Notes under the pieces: generated by a model | Databases searched by the model: none | What the model was told of the DNA's origin: nothing | The model's input: the letters and a program-made list of their open reading frames with translations, nothing else | Assembly: GCA_012845835.1 (NCBI GenBank) | Contig: JABAKD010000019.1 | Coordinates: forward strand, 14,371,420 to 14,435,419 | Length of the DNA: 64,000 nucleotides | Direction of reading: 5' to 3' | Source: Undaria pinnatifida | Lineage: Eukaryota > Sar > Phaeophyceae > Laminariales > Alariaceae | Translations under genes and position numbers: made by a program | In this document: one piece after another, positions 25,001-37,769 of the stretch | Layout of the letters: the number at the start of each line of letters is the position of its first letter | Numbering within the stretch: position 1 is the first letter of the stretch

Positions 25001-25205
25001 ATGATATGATATGATACGATATGATATTTTATGATATGATATGATATGATACGATATCATATGCTTTTATATTATATTGAACGATATGATATGATACGAT
25101 ATGATAGGATACGATATTATAATATGATACGATATGATATGATATGATATGATATGATATGATACAATATGATATGATATGATATGATATGATATGATAG
25201 GATAG
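25000..25205. repeat. ATGAT pentamer satellite
   Basis: About 200 bp of (ATGAT)n with ACGAT variants, starting directly at the end of a family-2 MITE. Confidence 0.9.
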
Positions 25206-25429
25206 TAAAGACCCGGGAGTGAAAGCTGGGGGTACCCCCTTGGTAACCGTCCCTAGCCGTCCTTTACAGTTCTTAACCCTTCCTAACCCTTTTTCCTAAC
25301 TTAACCCCTCTTAACCAAAACACTGATTTGGTGTTGGGAAAAACATACAAGCGTTTCCCGACGAAAAAAACGATGGCCTAGACTATGTATAACAGCAGAA
25401 ATATATTGCCAACAGAACAGGAATGCCAT

Positions 25430-25590
25430 CTTACTATCCTATCATCCTATCATCTCATCATCCTATCATCCTATCCTATCCAATCATCTCCTATCCTATC
25501 CTACCCTATTCTATTCTATCCTATATCCAATCATGTCCTATCCTATGCTACATTTTCTACCCTATCCTATCCTATCCTATCTCTTCGACT
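25430..25590. repeat. CCTAT pentamer satellite
   Basis: Repeated ATCCT/CCTAT pentamers on the + strand. Confidence 0.9.
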
Positions 25591-25726
25591 TTTGGTTACG
25601 ACGCCGTGCCATTAAGATTTGTTTTATGGCCAAAGGCCTACCTATCTGCCGTAGAACGTGGCGAAACGTAAGGTGCGTGTTTTTGCCATTCATTGGTATT
25701 TCCGCAGGCACTCCGCCTTTCAGTAG

Positions 25727-26650
25727 TACATGTTGGTAGAATAGTACGTGTTAGTAGAATAGTACGTGTTAGTAGAATAGTACATGTTAGTAGATTAGTA
25801 CATGTTACTAGAATAGTACATGCTAGTAGAATAGTACGTGTTAGTAGAATAGTACATGTTAGTAGAATAGTACATGTTAGTAGATTAGTACATGTTACTA
25901 GAATAGTACATGTTACTAGAATAGTACATGTTACTAGTATAGTACATGTTACTAGAATAGTACATGTTACTAGTATAGTACATGTTAGTAGAATAGTACA
26001 TGTTACTAGTATAGTACATGTTAGTAGAATAGTACATGTTACTAGTATAGTACATGTTACTAGAATAGTACATGTTACTAGAATAGTACATGTTACTAGT
26101 ATAGTACATGTTACTAGAATAGTACATGTTACTAGTATAGTACATGTTACTAGTATAGTACATGTTAGTAGAACAGTACATGTTACTAGAATAGTACATT
26201 GACATGTTAGTAGAATAGTACATGTTAGTAGATTAGTACATGTTAGTAGAATAGTACATGTTAGTAGATTAGTACATGTTACTAGAATAGTACATGCTAG
26301 TAGAATAGTACATGTTAGTAGAATAGTACATGTTAGTAGAATAGTACATGTTGGTAGAATAGTACATGTTAGTAGAATAGTACATGTTAGTAGAATAGTA
26401 CATGTTAGTAGAATAGTACATGTTACTAGAATAGTACATGTTAGTAGATTAGTACATGTTAGTAGAATAGTACATGTTACTAGAATAGTACATGTTACTA
26501 AAATAGTGCTAGTGTTCTAGTAGGATAGTAAATGTCGCTAGAATAGTACATGCTATTAGAGTAATACATGTTACTATTAAATTAATAGAATAGTACATGT
26601 TACCAGAATAGTACATATTACTAGAATCGTACCAGTACATGTTACTGTTA
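25727..26650. repeat. 21-bp minisatellite
   Basis: About 44 copies of AGTACATGTTAGTAGAATAGT-like units (two variants, GTTAGTAGA and GTTACTAGA), decaying at the right end. The 21-bp period is a multiple of three, so every frame without a stop stays open as a 7-residue repeat; not considered a gene. Confidence 0.95.
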
Positions 26651-26689
26651 TAGTACTACTAGCAGTTTTCGTCTGACATTATTAAAATG

Positions 26690-26960
26690 ATTTCTGAATT
26701 TGACGGGGCTCCTTAACCCCACATCGTCGGAGAAAAAAAGTCCATTTTCTTTTGCATGATTTTCGTTGTACACCTAGCCCATGGGATTTTTCATCCGGTA
26801 TGATAACATTTTTTTCGTCTCTAATTCAGGGTTTGGGAGAGATCTTGACCCCTTTAGAGCCCCCGAACCCCTCCATATACTAAATCCAAGTAATTTTGTC
26901 CCCAGAAATGGGTTTCCAGTTGTAAAGGGGTTAAGCTCTAAAATAGAATCCTGGAAAAAT
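26690..26960 (-). mobile_element. MITE family 1, reverse copy
   Basis: Core in reverse: GGGGCTCCTTAACCCCACAT, CATGATTTTCGTTGTACACC, TAGCCCATGGGATTTTTCAT. Ends degraded. It closes the unit-1-specific satellite block. Confidence 0.6.
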
Positions 26961-27933
26961 AGGGGTGCATACATATCGTATCGTATCATGCGTCAGCATC
27001 CATTTCTTCACCTCGCAGTTCATGTTGCAGTATGTGCCTGCTCAAAGCGGCGGGAACCGGAAACCTCGCACGACAATGGCTGGAGAGTCAAAACAGCATC
27101 CAAACGAAATTCTGTACGCACTATACCACTTTGCTGAGGATCGCAAACCGGAAAATATATGATAGCTAGCTGTGATTGTCACTTAACCATGGGCCCGCAA
27201 ACGCCCACTCTGGCGTTGTTAATCAGAATGATTCCACGATAGCCCCCCCCCCCCTAATTCAACGATATTCTTGAACGAACGAACGTTTGAATGAATCATG
27301 GTTGATGGCTGCTAGACACGAGGAAGGGTGCTACGAAGAAAGCATCATCGAACATTTTCATGCTTGCAAAGGTCTATCGAACGATCACGTCGGGGCGGCA
27401 AGGGGCGGCATCGTATTTCAGGAGATACGGCCGGGAGCTGGTTTCAAAACCGGCGATTTCGTTTAAGACAAGTTGGGGGGGCTACCGTAGAACCAATTCA
27501 TCACCCGCCAATCTATGAATCTGCGGCTAACAGCACTTAGCGCGTTGCTCAACCCCCCTCAACCCGTTTTGAATGAGTGTACTTCATGGAGCGTGCAAAT
27601 ATTGCTACAACCAAACTACAGTCACAAAGAAGAGCACAAGGGTGTCCACGCAATATGGTACGGGGAGCGGCCCTAGTTTATAATATTATTCATGCCCATA
27701 GGGTTGTGTATCAACCCAAACATCACGCGTGATATGTTGATATAAGTTGGGTTGATACAGTATCAACTATCGCATCAACACAAGACTGATTAATTAAGTT
27801 GATATATATCAACGAATCACGATATATAATATCAAGTGCGATTCCGTGATAAGTCGATATGTGCAGACACAAAATGAGGCGTCTGCGTCATGTAACGCCA
27901 TTTTTGTGCGGCCTCCAACTGAGTAGTGGATAG

Positions 27934-30900
27934 ATGTACGAGCGCGAGCCGCCCCGCACGCAGTCAGTCCAGCAGTACGACGAGGGTCATACGTCACACA
28001 TCACTATTAATATAGCTACGCATCACACAGTGCTCGACATCACGGGTGACGCGGCCAGTAGTGCTAGTGCTACATTCGCCGACAACGTGGCTATGAGTTC
28101 TGCCGCCGACGGCAGAAGTCTCAACGCCGGGGCCACGCCCGGAGCTGCTTGATCAACCGAGAACGAGGACGACGAAGGCGATGACGACGATGGCGACGGT
28201 GACAGCAGCAAAAACGAGCAATCGCTGGAGGAGGGTTATTCTGAACTTGTCGCTGAACATGAAAGACGACAACCGCGTGGTAGACCACCTGTTGCTAAGA
28301 GCTCGTCCACACCAGGTGGAAAACACCGTGGAACAAGAAATCCCCTCTCTGGACTTTCTGATTTCAACGGGCGGACGCCGAGCGCAAGCAAAAAAGCGCT
28401 GCGTAACACAGGCAACTGTCCCTGCAAAGGTATGCCACGCCGCGGCGACCGGCCACCTGAAGTGTCACATGACAAGCCACCACGCTGAGGGCCTCCCATC
28501 GATCGCGTTGACAAAGAGCTTTGCGTTTAAGAAAGAGCGTGCTGTTTCGAATGGGGAAACAAAGAGCCACGTTTGAACCCGACGAAATAGCCGTGCATTG
28601 CCGACCCGTCCTCGGTTTGATCGTTGGCGCTACAAGGCTCTCACTGTCGTCGACGAGCCAGTTAATAACAATGTGCGGAGGCTTTCCGATAAGGCCGAAC
28701 CTCCGAACCTCGTCCCGGTCCAGCATAACGGACCTTCTGACCGACGAGGCAATCATCGCCCGGGTAGGGATGAAAGAAATGGCGAAGGGCCAACAACTGG
28801 GGTTGACCTGCGATGGCTGGAGCTCATGCAACGAGATTTCCGTGATGGCCGTAGCCGCGCACTGGGTCGACGAAAGTGGGACGATGAAGTCGGCGTGCCT
28901 CGGTGCATTTGAGGTCGGCGACTCCCACAAGGTCTGAGGTGAGAATGCTTGATGTATGCTATATAGCAGTCAATCCTTCCGTGCCGCTACCCTTTATTCG
29001 TGTGAGCAAATACAATATAACTGACGCTGCAGCTGCACATTACCCTGAGGAAGATCTCGCATACTTACTGCCAACTCGCCGTCTCGCCCCTATCTTGAAA
29101 GGCTCGCAGGTGCGCTGAAAGGCGTCTTTCTCGAGTACGTCCTCTGTGAAGAGGACATTACCGCGGCGGCAGCTGACACCGCCGCAAACCAGTAAGAACG
29201 GAAAATCATGGTTCAAACGGATGTGGATTGGATACCCTGCAGCTGCCATGTGATGGGGTTGGTGTGATGGGCGTGCTCATGAAGCGAAGCGCTTGAACAA
29301 GGTGCGGTTGTTGAGGTAGCAACTAAATGTGTGTTTGTTAGGTAAAATAAATGTGAACTAAGCGTTTTGTTGGACATGCTATATACCGGTCGGGTGAACT
29401 TGGAATGCCTCTTTGGAGAAGTGGACATGTATACTTATTTTCTTGCCCTGCATAACGAAGGATACGATTACCCTCTGCCCGTCCGCCGTTCGATCGACGT
29501 GTACAGACTCCCGGCAAGATGCATCGAGTCACAGCCTATGTTCACCGCTCGAACGTGACGAAGCCCAAGCTGTATGAAGCGCAGAAGGTGCACCATCTAC
29601 CCTCCGTTCCGAAACATGTTGTTACGAGGCGGTGATCAACGACAACACCAGTCGTGGCATTCAACAAGAGCAACCCGGCGATCAAACTGTTGTGCGAGGG
29701 GGCGACCACGCACAAGTCCAAGGAGAACCCACAAGCTTTGACGGACGACGAGTGGAAGGTGTACTTGTTTATATCTAACAGTCGGAATACCATGCCAGGG
29801 TCTGGAGGATCTCCGTGTATTTTCCTACATGTCGTATATAGTGGAGATATTGATGTTCGGAACGCCTCGCCCGTCTGGCGCTTGTATTCTCCATAAGGTG
29901 CTTGCAGACGTAGAGACAATCTGCGTGACGTGGGCAGGGCTACGGAAGCGACTGGAAGCGGAAAAGAATGTCACCATCAGCACCCTCGACTTCATTGCCG
30001 ACAGCACTTTCAATACCGTCCTCCTCGCCAGCACCAACATCGACCTCTGCCAAGGAGGTACGACCGGTTTATCTTTGGATTGTCTGTGATGTATCTAGCA
30101 CCACACTGTCAATTAACATTACTAATGTAACCTCTGCACCGTACTTGGTTGATTCGTATCGCGGGTGTGCTTTTGATGTTCCAGGTCAGGGAGTGCGCCG
30201 AAGCCATGGAAGCCGCCATGCAGAACAAATTCCAAACCGACGACAAGGTTTGGGACTTTGAGGACAAGCTGCACAACGGCAACCCCTTGCCGATCGCTCG
30301 TATGGCTTGCGTTCTTGACCCTCGCACCAAGAGCTGCGTATGTGCATACGAACACAAAATGGAACCGTGAGTTCGGCGGTCAGATGTTCGATACACAGCT
30401 ACAAGTGGTAGTTTGCATTCCCTACGAGCACAAGTAAAAAACAATAATGAAAAAATAGGAGTACGTAGAATCGTAAAATAATCGCTTTCGCCTCCTACAG
30501 TACAGCGCTCATTCGAACGCTGCAAACGCAGTCTACCGTTGGTAGCTGATTGAGTGCTCTCCACACCTACCTTTTGCCATGCCAGGCGGTTCTTCGGAGA
30601 GGTAGACTCGCAGCTAGAGGGCGTCATCACGGTAAAGAAGGCACAACAACTCGAAGTACTAGTTGGATAAAACGACGAGGTGGATGTCGTCGTGAGCGAG
30701 AATATCAAGAAAGGCGGGGAGAAGAAGGAAAAGGACCAGTCGGATGAATCGTCCATCGCTGGTCTCATGCGGCAAGCGGCCGCTAGGAAGAAGGCCCAAC
30801 GAGAGGTCGATGCCGAGGCTTGAGCTTCCGCTAACCCATTGACAAAGAAGGCGAAAGCGACCCTGTCTAAGAAGGGCCAGAACCTCACAGAATGGGAGCT

Positions 30901-31180
30901 CTACAAAGCCGACGACGTTTCGGAGGGCGATGTGGTCCACGTGGGCGGCACGCTGGCGTGGTGGGCTAAGGACCAGGTTGTGTTGCCCCATATCGCCAGG
31001 TTAGATCGCAAGTACCTTGCGGTTCAAGTTTGTGATGATGCATCCGAGCGTGTCTTCTCAGTAGGCGGACTCAGGGTCACGAAGCACCAGAACCACCTGG
31101 GTGGGGAGCGGGTAGCAGACATCGTGTTCCTGCACGAGATAGTGAAACATTACATGTGGGTAGATATTTCGGTAAGATGA
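27934..31180 (+). pseudogene. hAT transposase remnants
   Basis: Pieces in order: an acidic Asp-rich N-terminal stretch (28.15-28.3 kb); a BED-finger-like segment with TGHLKCHMTSHH (about 28.43-28.50 kb) in another frame; ALTVVDEPVNNNVRRLS then, in the next frame, SRSSITDLL and LTCDGWSS...AVAAHWVDESG (28.64-28.93 kb), matching the hAT catalytic region; TDDEWK joined to VLADVE by a plausible intron 29759-29897; ARMACVLDPRTKSC (30.29-30.34 kb); and the C-terminal hAT dimerisation domain WELYKADD...WWAKDQVVLPHIARL...ERVFSVGGL (30.89-31.09 kb). Frame changes between pieces plus in-frame stops (for example near 30668 and 30821) show that it cannot encode a full transposase, though some breaks may be unrecognised introns. 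Confidence 0.8.
28938..29650 (+). other. Internal hAT region without a clear domain
   Basis: Between the DGWSS block and the TDDEWK block of the transposase. Contains a short in-frame stretch ALKGVFLEYVLCEEDITAAA (29113-29172) that may be coding in origin; the rest may be intron or decayed. Confidence 0.35.
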
Positions 31181-31409
31181 CAAGCGCCAAGTGTAAAGTT
31201 CCGCTTGCAGGAACCCGGAGGGAACGAATTATCGCATGCAAATTAAAGGAGAAGTTACATGGCTGTGCATCGTTGTAGGCATCATCTCCTATAACAAGTA
31301 CTCCGTATGGAGTATGTATGTTTATTGTTTTCACGTGTCTACTTATATGTAGGGTGAGTTTGTCTACTCGTGCCGTACGCAGTTTTTCAGTCAGTCGCTT
31401 CCATTACCG

Positions 31410-31710
31410 GTCGCCCCGGTGGCGTATCAGGTTATCCTCGAGCCTGGCATAAGTTAGTTTCGTGAGTTCGAGCGCCGCCGAGTGCATGTACTCGAAAAAT
31501 TCGTTGGTTTTTCTTTTTGTGCACAAATTGACTAGCTGAAAGCCTGGGAGCGTGAGTTAGCAGCACTCGGTGAAACATCGACGAGCAGTGGTATTGCTGA
31601 ACCCTATACACCATAAAAATTGAAGGAAAGAATCGGGGGGAAGAAGGGATAACACCTGTGACCACGGCTTCTTCATAAACTGGAAAGTGGAAGATGAAGA
31701 AATATAAAAT
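31410..31710 (+). mobile_element. tRNA-related SINE nested in the hAT element
   Basis: The head resembles a tRNA: GGTGGCGTATCAGGTTATC fits a box A/D-arm and GAGTTCGAGCGCC fits a box B/T-arm, about 30 bp apart. The body (GTGCACAAATTGACTAGCTG, ACCACGGCTTCTTC) is shared with the copy at 42.2-42.4 kb in the opposite orientation. The 3' end is A-rich. Inferred Pol III retroposon; only two copies are seen here. Confidence 0.55.
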
Positions 31711-32279
31711 TGCGACGTAGTTCGACATAACGACCTAATAAAGTAGCTGCTGTAGCATAGGCCTATGCTACAGCCACACCCGGGTGTGAGTAGACTGTGC
31801 ATTTATTCGCGTAGACATGTTGCCGTCTCTGATACCTGGTACAGGCTGCAGCAAAATACGTTATTCCGAAGTGAATATTACCAAATAGACACATACATAT
31901 CACCACACTGCTATAGACCTGCGCAGGCCTGCGCGTGTGCGGTGATTTAACTCATCGGGGCTCTGTTGCGCCGTTTGAAACCTTCCAAAAATGTCAAGAT
32001 ATCATGATAACCTGATGTATCGATGTATCATATGATAAGTTGATGTTACATTAAATATCGTGATATTATCACGGTGATTCCGTCCAGAATATCAAGTATC
32101 GCACCAACGCCGTACTTGGGTTGAAACACAACCTTACCTACGAAGGTTAGACTAAGACCCCCACGTAGACACGGACGTTACCACGGCCCAAGAACTACAT
32201 GGTATACAAATATTGACACAAACAAAAATTACAGCACCACGAGCACTATGAAAGTGTTGAACAATTCGGTAAGGGGCAC

Positions 32280-32800
32280 ACCCCCTACTTTCCTTACCTG
32301 CGAAGGTGACCCTCACAACCCCACACAAACACGGACGTTACGTTACAATGGTCCGACAACTACATGGTGTGAAATTTTATGCTACAAACACATCATGTCA
32401 GTACAACGAACACCACAAGGGCCTCGACAAATTCGGCAAGGGGGACACTCCATACTTTGCCTACCAACAAGTAAGTTTAAACTCAGAACCCCACCCAAAC
32501 ACGGACGTTAAATTGGTTCAACAGCTAGACTACACATGTGCTACAAACACATGGCAGTACAACGAACACCACAACCCCACCCAAACACGGACGTTACAGT
32601 GGTTCAACAGCTAGACTACACATGCTACAAACACATGACAGTACAACGAAAACCACAACCCCACCCAAGCACGGACGTTGCTGTGGTCCAGCAACTACAT
32701 GGTGTGCATATTTTGATACAAACACATGACAGCACAACGCACACCACAACGGCATTAAAAAAAGTTGACGCCCGAACAGTGACCTACCTAGCGTAGCCTT
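32280..32800. repeat. AACACGGACGTTA satellite, unit 1
   Basis: Tandem repeats carrying CACAACCCCACCCAAACACG, GACGTTACAGTGGTTCAACA and CTACAAACACATGACAGTAC, with period about 80-130 bp. Some units carry an extra TACGAAGGTGAC block. The same array occurs in unit 2. Confidence 0.8.
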
Positions 32801-35800
32801 GTGGTCCCAATACGAACAGCTATTTCTTCAAACATACACACAGCATACCCTATCCTACCGGTTCAACAACGCGACGTCATAGGCACAGGGTGCCGTTGCA
32901 ACATTGGTATCAAATGACGTTGGCAAGCGCGGCGACGACGCTACGCGTGAGACCGTGTGTTCCATCAACAACAGCGTCTTCTCGACTATTATCTTCACAG
33001 TAGGGTAACTTCGACATCATCTACACAGAAGGGTACCAGCCGCGTCGACTCCAATACGAACCCTTGTACGTAAACGCCCAAATCTCGGCGCTCTGAAAAT
33101 GTTAATTTCGAGCGGGTCAATGGCGCATATCCTATTCCTTATTCACGGTGCCCTCTGTTACGTTATTACAGCAATGCAGTGGTGATCTTCTTGTATTGCT
33201 GGTATACGCCAGCAAACCATATCGGCGTTATACTGAACACCGGCACTATTTGGGATATGTGTTACATCAGCATAGTTGGTTCCAAACGTGGCAAGCTATT
33301 TCGTCGGCATTGTACAGGGGTGCTAGTAGGCACTAGGCACTGCTCAACCGACAATATAAAGAGACCCCACGGCAGATGGCGCGGGCCTTCGCTGCGCCTG
33401 AATAGAAAAGGAATTCAACAGCACTAACCAAACGAACTTTTACATAGTCTACACATATGTACATACAGAGAGGTTCTTCTGTAGCGCCTGTATTTGCTGG
33501 CCGGGAAAAACGGTGGCACTGGCACCGGCGCTGGTCTACATACCGCGTCACTACTGGTTGTTCCCTTGCATGCCACGCGAGTTCACAGGAACCAAAGCAA
33601 AGGGCAACCGGTATTTCTCCGCGGACGCTATGAAGAGACCACTGCCGCGGGAATGCTCATAACCCCGCATCATACACAGGATGGCCAGTGACCTTCTTTG
33701 AAACGTCAAACTCGTTTTTCTTCGTTTCGTCGGTGTTGGCCGCTTGTCACTTCGCTTTTTCGTGTCACCTAGGATGATACGAAGGAAAAATTGCACAAGT
33801 AGAGAGGGCGCGCATGACAAGGTTAGGCGTTGCCGGACATGGTTGGACATTGCTCAAGAGACATGTTCTTAACGCAACAACAGTATGAGCAGTAGTAGTA
33901 ACAGTAGTACTAAATCCCAAAATTGTTCATGTGGAGGTCGTTCAACCAAAACCGTAGCTCTCCCGCGGCCGGGACGGTTTATTCGCTGACGTTTCTGTGG
34001 TGCGCGTTGTACACGTTCAATAACAACTGGCTCACACTCAAGCACAACACCCCCCGCCGTGCAAAGTCAACGCGATTTCATCTGAAAAAAATATTGCTGT
34101 GTATGGACAAATCGACCACCAATCAAGTTCACACCCGGTCGATTGATGGCGCTCCTCGATCAAAGCCTCGCATCAAGCAGAGACCATATCACATCGATAG
34201 AGAAAATGTAGTGCTGGTATCCCTGCTGTGTGGTATCGGTGTATGCCAAGCGACAAACCCGAAAACATAGGGGACAACGACACTTGTAGGTGCATGGTAT
34301 CAACGATAGTGACTGGTACTGCTGTACATAACGCTATAGACTAGTGGGTTCCGGTCGTGCCAAGGATTTTACGGGGGCACTATTCTGGCAATAACAGTAT
34401 CCACCCGGCAGTATAGGGACCCTCACTACTGCATGAATTGATGACTTGGGGCTGTTCCTAGTAATACTGAGAACGACTGTTCCTGCCCAGAAACAAAAGT
34501 CACCTGTTTGGCGGTGTCCTTGGCAAAGCTCTTCGCTTTCTTCATAACCAACGCCCTCGAATCCAGCACCAGCTTCTTGAAGTGTTTGATGTACTCGGAC
34601 GCCGAGTGGTCGCTGATGCCGTCCAAGAACGACAAACGCCAGTAGGCGCTTAGTCGCCCGAGAAGCCGGTCGATCCAGCTCGGAGTCCCGATATCACCAC
34701 TGCCGAACGAATGCACAATACCACGCGGGTGGGTGGGTGGGTGGGCGTGAGTGATCAAGTGTAACTAGTGCTTGTTCCAACCATGCTATCCGCAATAATA
34801 AGACGCGTGCTGCGATTGCTTGCTAGAGGTAGCAATTTTGTGCCAAAAGGAGTTCTGCACGATGGTGTGCACGATGTTGCCCCTCAACCCAAACATCGTC
34901 GGGATAAGACCATTATCATCAATCAATCAATGTGCAACACGAGTTGTGTTATTAACCCTCTAGAGTCTATTAGTTACTATACCAAGGGCGTGGGTTTGGT
35001 CACAATCGCTTGGAGTTTCGAGTTTTACTCGACGAAAAAATTAATCCAATAATAACCCAAGATTCCAAGAACATGGGTTTTGTAGAGAGGTATCCTTTGA
35101 TGGGTGCCGGTGCCCGTGCCACGATGGAGGGAAACATTTTCTGGCCAAAACATCTCGTGCTGGTTGGCGGGAGTCCTTGACCCAGAAAATTCGGAAGGCC
35201 TTTAAAGTTTACTATAAATAGGATATGTATATAAAAAAAAATATTTATATATATATAACATTGTAGCTTAACAGGTCATGAGATTATTGATCGGGCCGCG
35301 CTTTCAATTTCTTCCAAACCTTTTTCATGGGAGAAGAGGAATAGATCTCCGCAAACGAAGTTTTCAGAAGAACCAGGTTTATCCCTACAGTAGCATACTA
35401 CGTGTCCACGCCCGAATAATAACAGTCGGATGTAGCACCTGGACACCCTAGAGCATGTACTCTTCTATTACACGTGAACCACAGAAAAAATGCGCTCCTG
35501 GTTTCGACCTTTCCACAGCACGGAAGGATGCGAGCTGCAACCGAACGACAAATCGAAACAGGACAGGCCGTGAATACCATATATTTTGTTCGCGTTTCTG
35601 GAAAAGTCCCCGTCATATCCGTCCCAGATGCGACATTATATTTCATTGATCGAGCCTGATTCTGTTCTATGGGTTAGTACGCCATTGAGGCGCAGGGAAA
35701 AAACCTATTCCCCTATCACCGTAATTCTCTTGGGGGGGGGGCATACAATAATGAAAGCCTGCTATGAACACAAGCCATGTTCAAGCCGTGTATGGTTCTG

Positions 35801-36647
35801 ATTCCTATGCTCTTCCGTGATAGACTAAGTCCTTGAAGAGTGTTTTGTACTCACAATCTGTCGATGTAGATCTCGGTCCCGACGTGTGTGTAGGGCGGGG
35901 GCACGACGAGCGGGACGATGTCGTTGTTGTTCCTGCAACGGAAATACTTGTCCTTGAGGCAGGTGCCGTGGTTTATCTTGCTGTCGAAGTGCGTGGCCAG
36001 CGCTCCGTCGAACACCCTGCACAGACAACCAGATCAAGGGAGGGAATGGGAAAAAATTGAAAGGTTACATTTAGGGTCATTTCGAAGTACTGTGCAGTAG
36101 TAGATGAAATGCCTCGTCCTACGATAGAGGTGTACCACATTTCGGCAAAACATATCTCGTGGATGACGGGGGTCCTTAGCCCAACATCGTGGCAATGCCG
36201 CGTTATTGTTTAGCAATATGATTTGTTTGCGCGTCTGTCGGGTCGGACTTTCAGCTTGGTCTACTACTATTAATACTAATACTAAGTCACTTTTGGGGTG
36301 AGGCATACCGACCATTCATTGGATGGAGTGGTTTATAGCGCCAATAATCTTGCGGGCAAAAAACAAAAAATGGTGGGTGCGCCGCTACATAGAGTAAAGT
36401 ATTAGTAATACTATGAAAAATATCTATTAAACATTGGCGTGCAACTAGAAGCATGTTCTATTTTCCTTTTTAAGATACTTAGGCCATAGAATGGATGATC
36501 GGTTTACACCCTTGTTTTCTTTGTCAAGGTGGTGCTTTCGATTATCTGGTGCCCGCCTTTACAACCGAGCTTCTTCACGGCCAACGACTTCCGTCTACAA
36601 CAGAACCGGTTGCGCGCTATGGTACGATAAGACACTAAGGGACTCGT

Positions 36648-36907
36648 GCCACGATAGAGGAAGCACTTTTCGAGTGAAATGCTTTATGAATGACAGACCT
36701 CCTTGATTCGAAATCGTCGGAAATGTCATAGGCTATCTTAGGCCATTTTTTTTTGCGTGATTCTCGTCGTGTACCTAGGCCACATGCGGTTTTTTCACCA
36801 GGTAGCAGTTTCATTTTGTTCGAAGTCAGTGTTTGGGAGAAGTCTTAAGCTCCCAAATTGAGGAAACCTCCGAAAAAACAATGGTTGATGCACCTCTACC
36901 GTAGCAG
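36648..36907 (-). mobile_element. MITE family 1, complete reverse copy
   Basis: About 260 bp between GCCACGATAGAGGAAGCACT and CACCTCTACCGTAGCAGGTG, both ends matching the family's inverted repeat. The internal core is reversed (GTGATTCTCGTCGTGTACCT, GTCTTAAGCTCCCAAATTGA). It lies in the lipase B intron between exons 5 and 6 and has no full match at the same place in unit 2. Confidence 0.75.
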
Positions 36908-37377
36908 GTGTCTTTGTCAAAACGCGCGGTAGTGACGGGAACAACCAGCACTAGTGTGCGCAGTAAGCGGGCTCCCGCCTACTCAGAGCCGCCACATTGC
37001 CGGGGTATCTCCGGCTGGTGCATGTCGGCATATGAGATCAACCTCTGACATACCTTGGGCTGCCTATGGTGTACATTCCGTGAATGTTCAAGTCATCGAC
37101 GAAGGCCAGGCGGGCCGCGGCGACGGTTGCAAGAGCGCCTCCGAGAGAGTGTCCCGTGATGAACAGCTTCCGGTGCTTGCCCTTCTCCTCGATAAGAGTT
37201 TTGATTGTGTTGTGGATGCCTGTCGCGCCGTCCCACACCGTGCTAACGCCATCGTCGAAGCCCTGAATGAGATCGAACGAGAACGAAGGTTTCACAAGGT
37301 GAAGAAATTGATCGAAACGTGGTCTACCGACAAATATTTGACAGACATGAAGACGCGTGAGTGCTACTAGTGGTACC

Positions 37378-37445
37378 ATGGAGGTACTGTTGTACCACAT
37401 TTTGGCGAAGAACGTTTGCTGAATCACGGTGCTCCTCAATCCTCC
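37378..37445 (-). mobile_element. MITE family 1 terminal fragment in lipase B intron
   Basis: TGGAGGTACTGTTGTACCAC, TTTTGGCGAAGAACGTTTGC, ACGGTGCTCCTCAATCCTCC: one end of the family in reverse. The same fragment lies at the same intron position in copy C (about 55940-56025), so this insertion predates the duplication. Other old fragments shared by both units lie at 36110-36200 and 54700-54790; a further one is at about 35090-35180. Confidence 0.5.
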
Positions 37446-37769
37446 CTAACCTATTCGTTAAATCCGTTGTTGCTCTCACCTGGTGCACATCGCAGCCTTC
37501 CCCATCAAGGCCCCAGCTGTCTGGGCCCTCCTTGTAAGAAAACTGAGGTTGGTGGCCCAGTCGGGGGCCTCCATGGTACCACGGAAGACGAGCAGGATGA
37601 ACTCGTCGTTGGCCACAAGGTAGGCCTCGGTGTCCTCGATGCCATCAAACATGCCCTTCTCCGAAAGCTCACTCTTGACCTTTGGGGAAGAAGCAACATA
37701 CGGCAAGCAAGCGTGATCGGATATAAAGTTTAGATGAATGAAATCATCACAGTCCGGACAGCACATTCC

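Larger units (their letters stand above)
27699..32136 (+). mobile_element. hAT-family DNA transposon, decayed autonomous copy
   Basis: Inverted ends: left starts TAGGGTTGTGTATCAACCCA, and the right end reversed reads TAAGGTTGTGTTTCAACCCA. Subterminal regions are full of TTGATA/TATCAA motifs, typical of hAT. The transposase is split and frameshifted on the + strand (see the coding entry). The expected 8-bp target duplication (catgccca on the left, cctacgaa on the right) no longer matches well, which fits an old insertion. In unit 2 the sequence corresponding to the right flank runs without this element (about 49.67 kb), so it inserted in unit 1 after the duplication or was lost from unit 2. 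A SINE is nested near its 3' end. Confidence 0.85.

Noticed and set aside
25693-26223. Repeat-protein ORFs on both strands (VHVTRI and MYYSTN repeats)
   Set aside because: The 21-bp minisatellite period is a multiple of three, so open frames are expected without selection.
35833-36060. + strand ORFs over 35.85-36.05 kb and their counterpart at 54.4-54.7 kb
   Set aside because: Antisense shadows of the Asp/His exon of lipases B and C.
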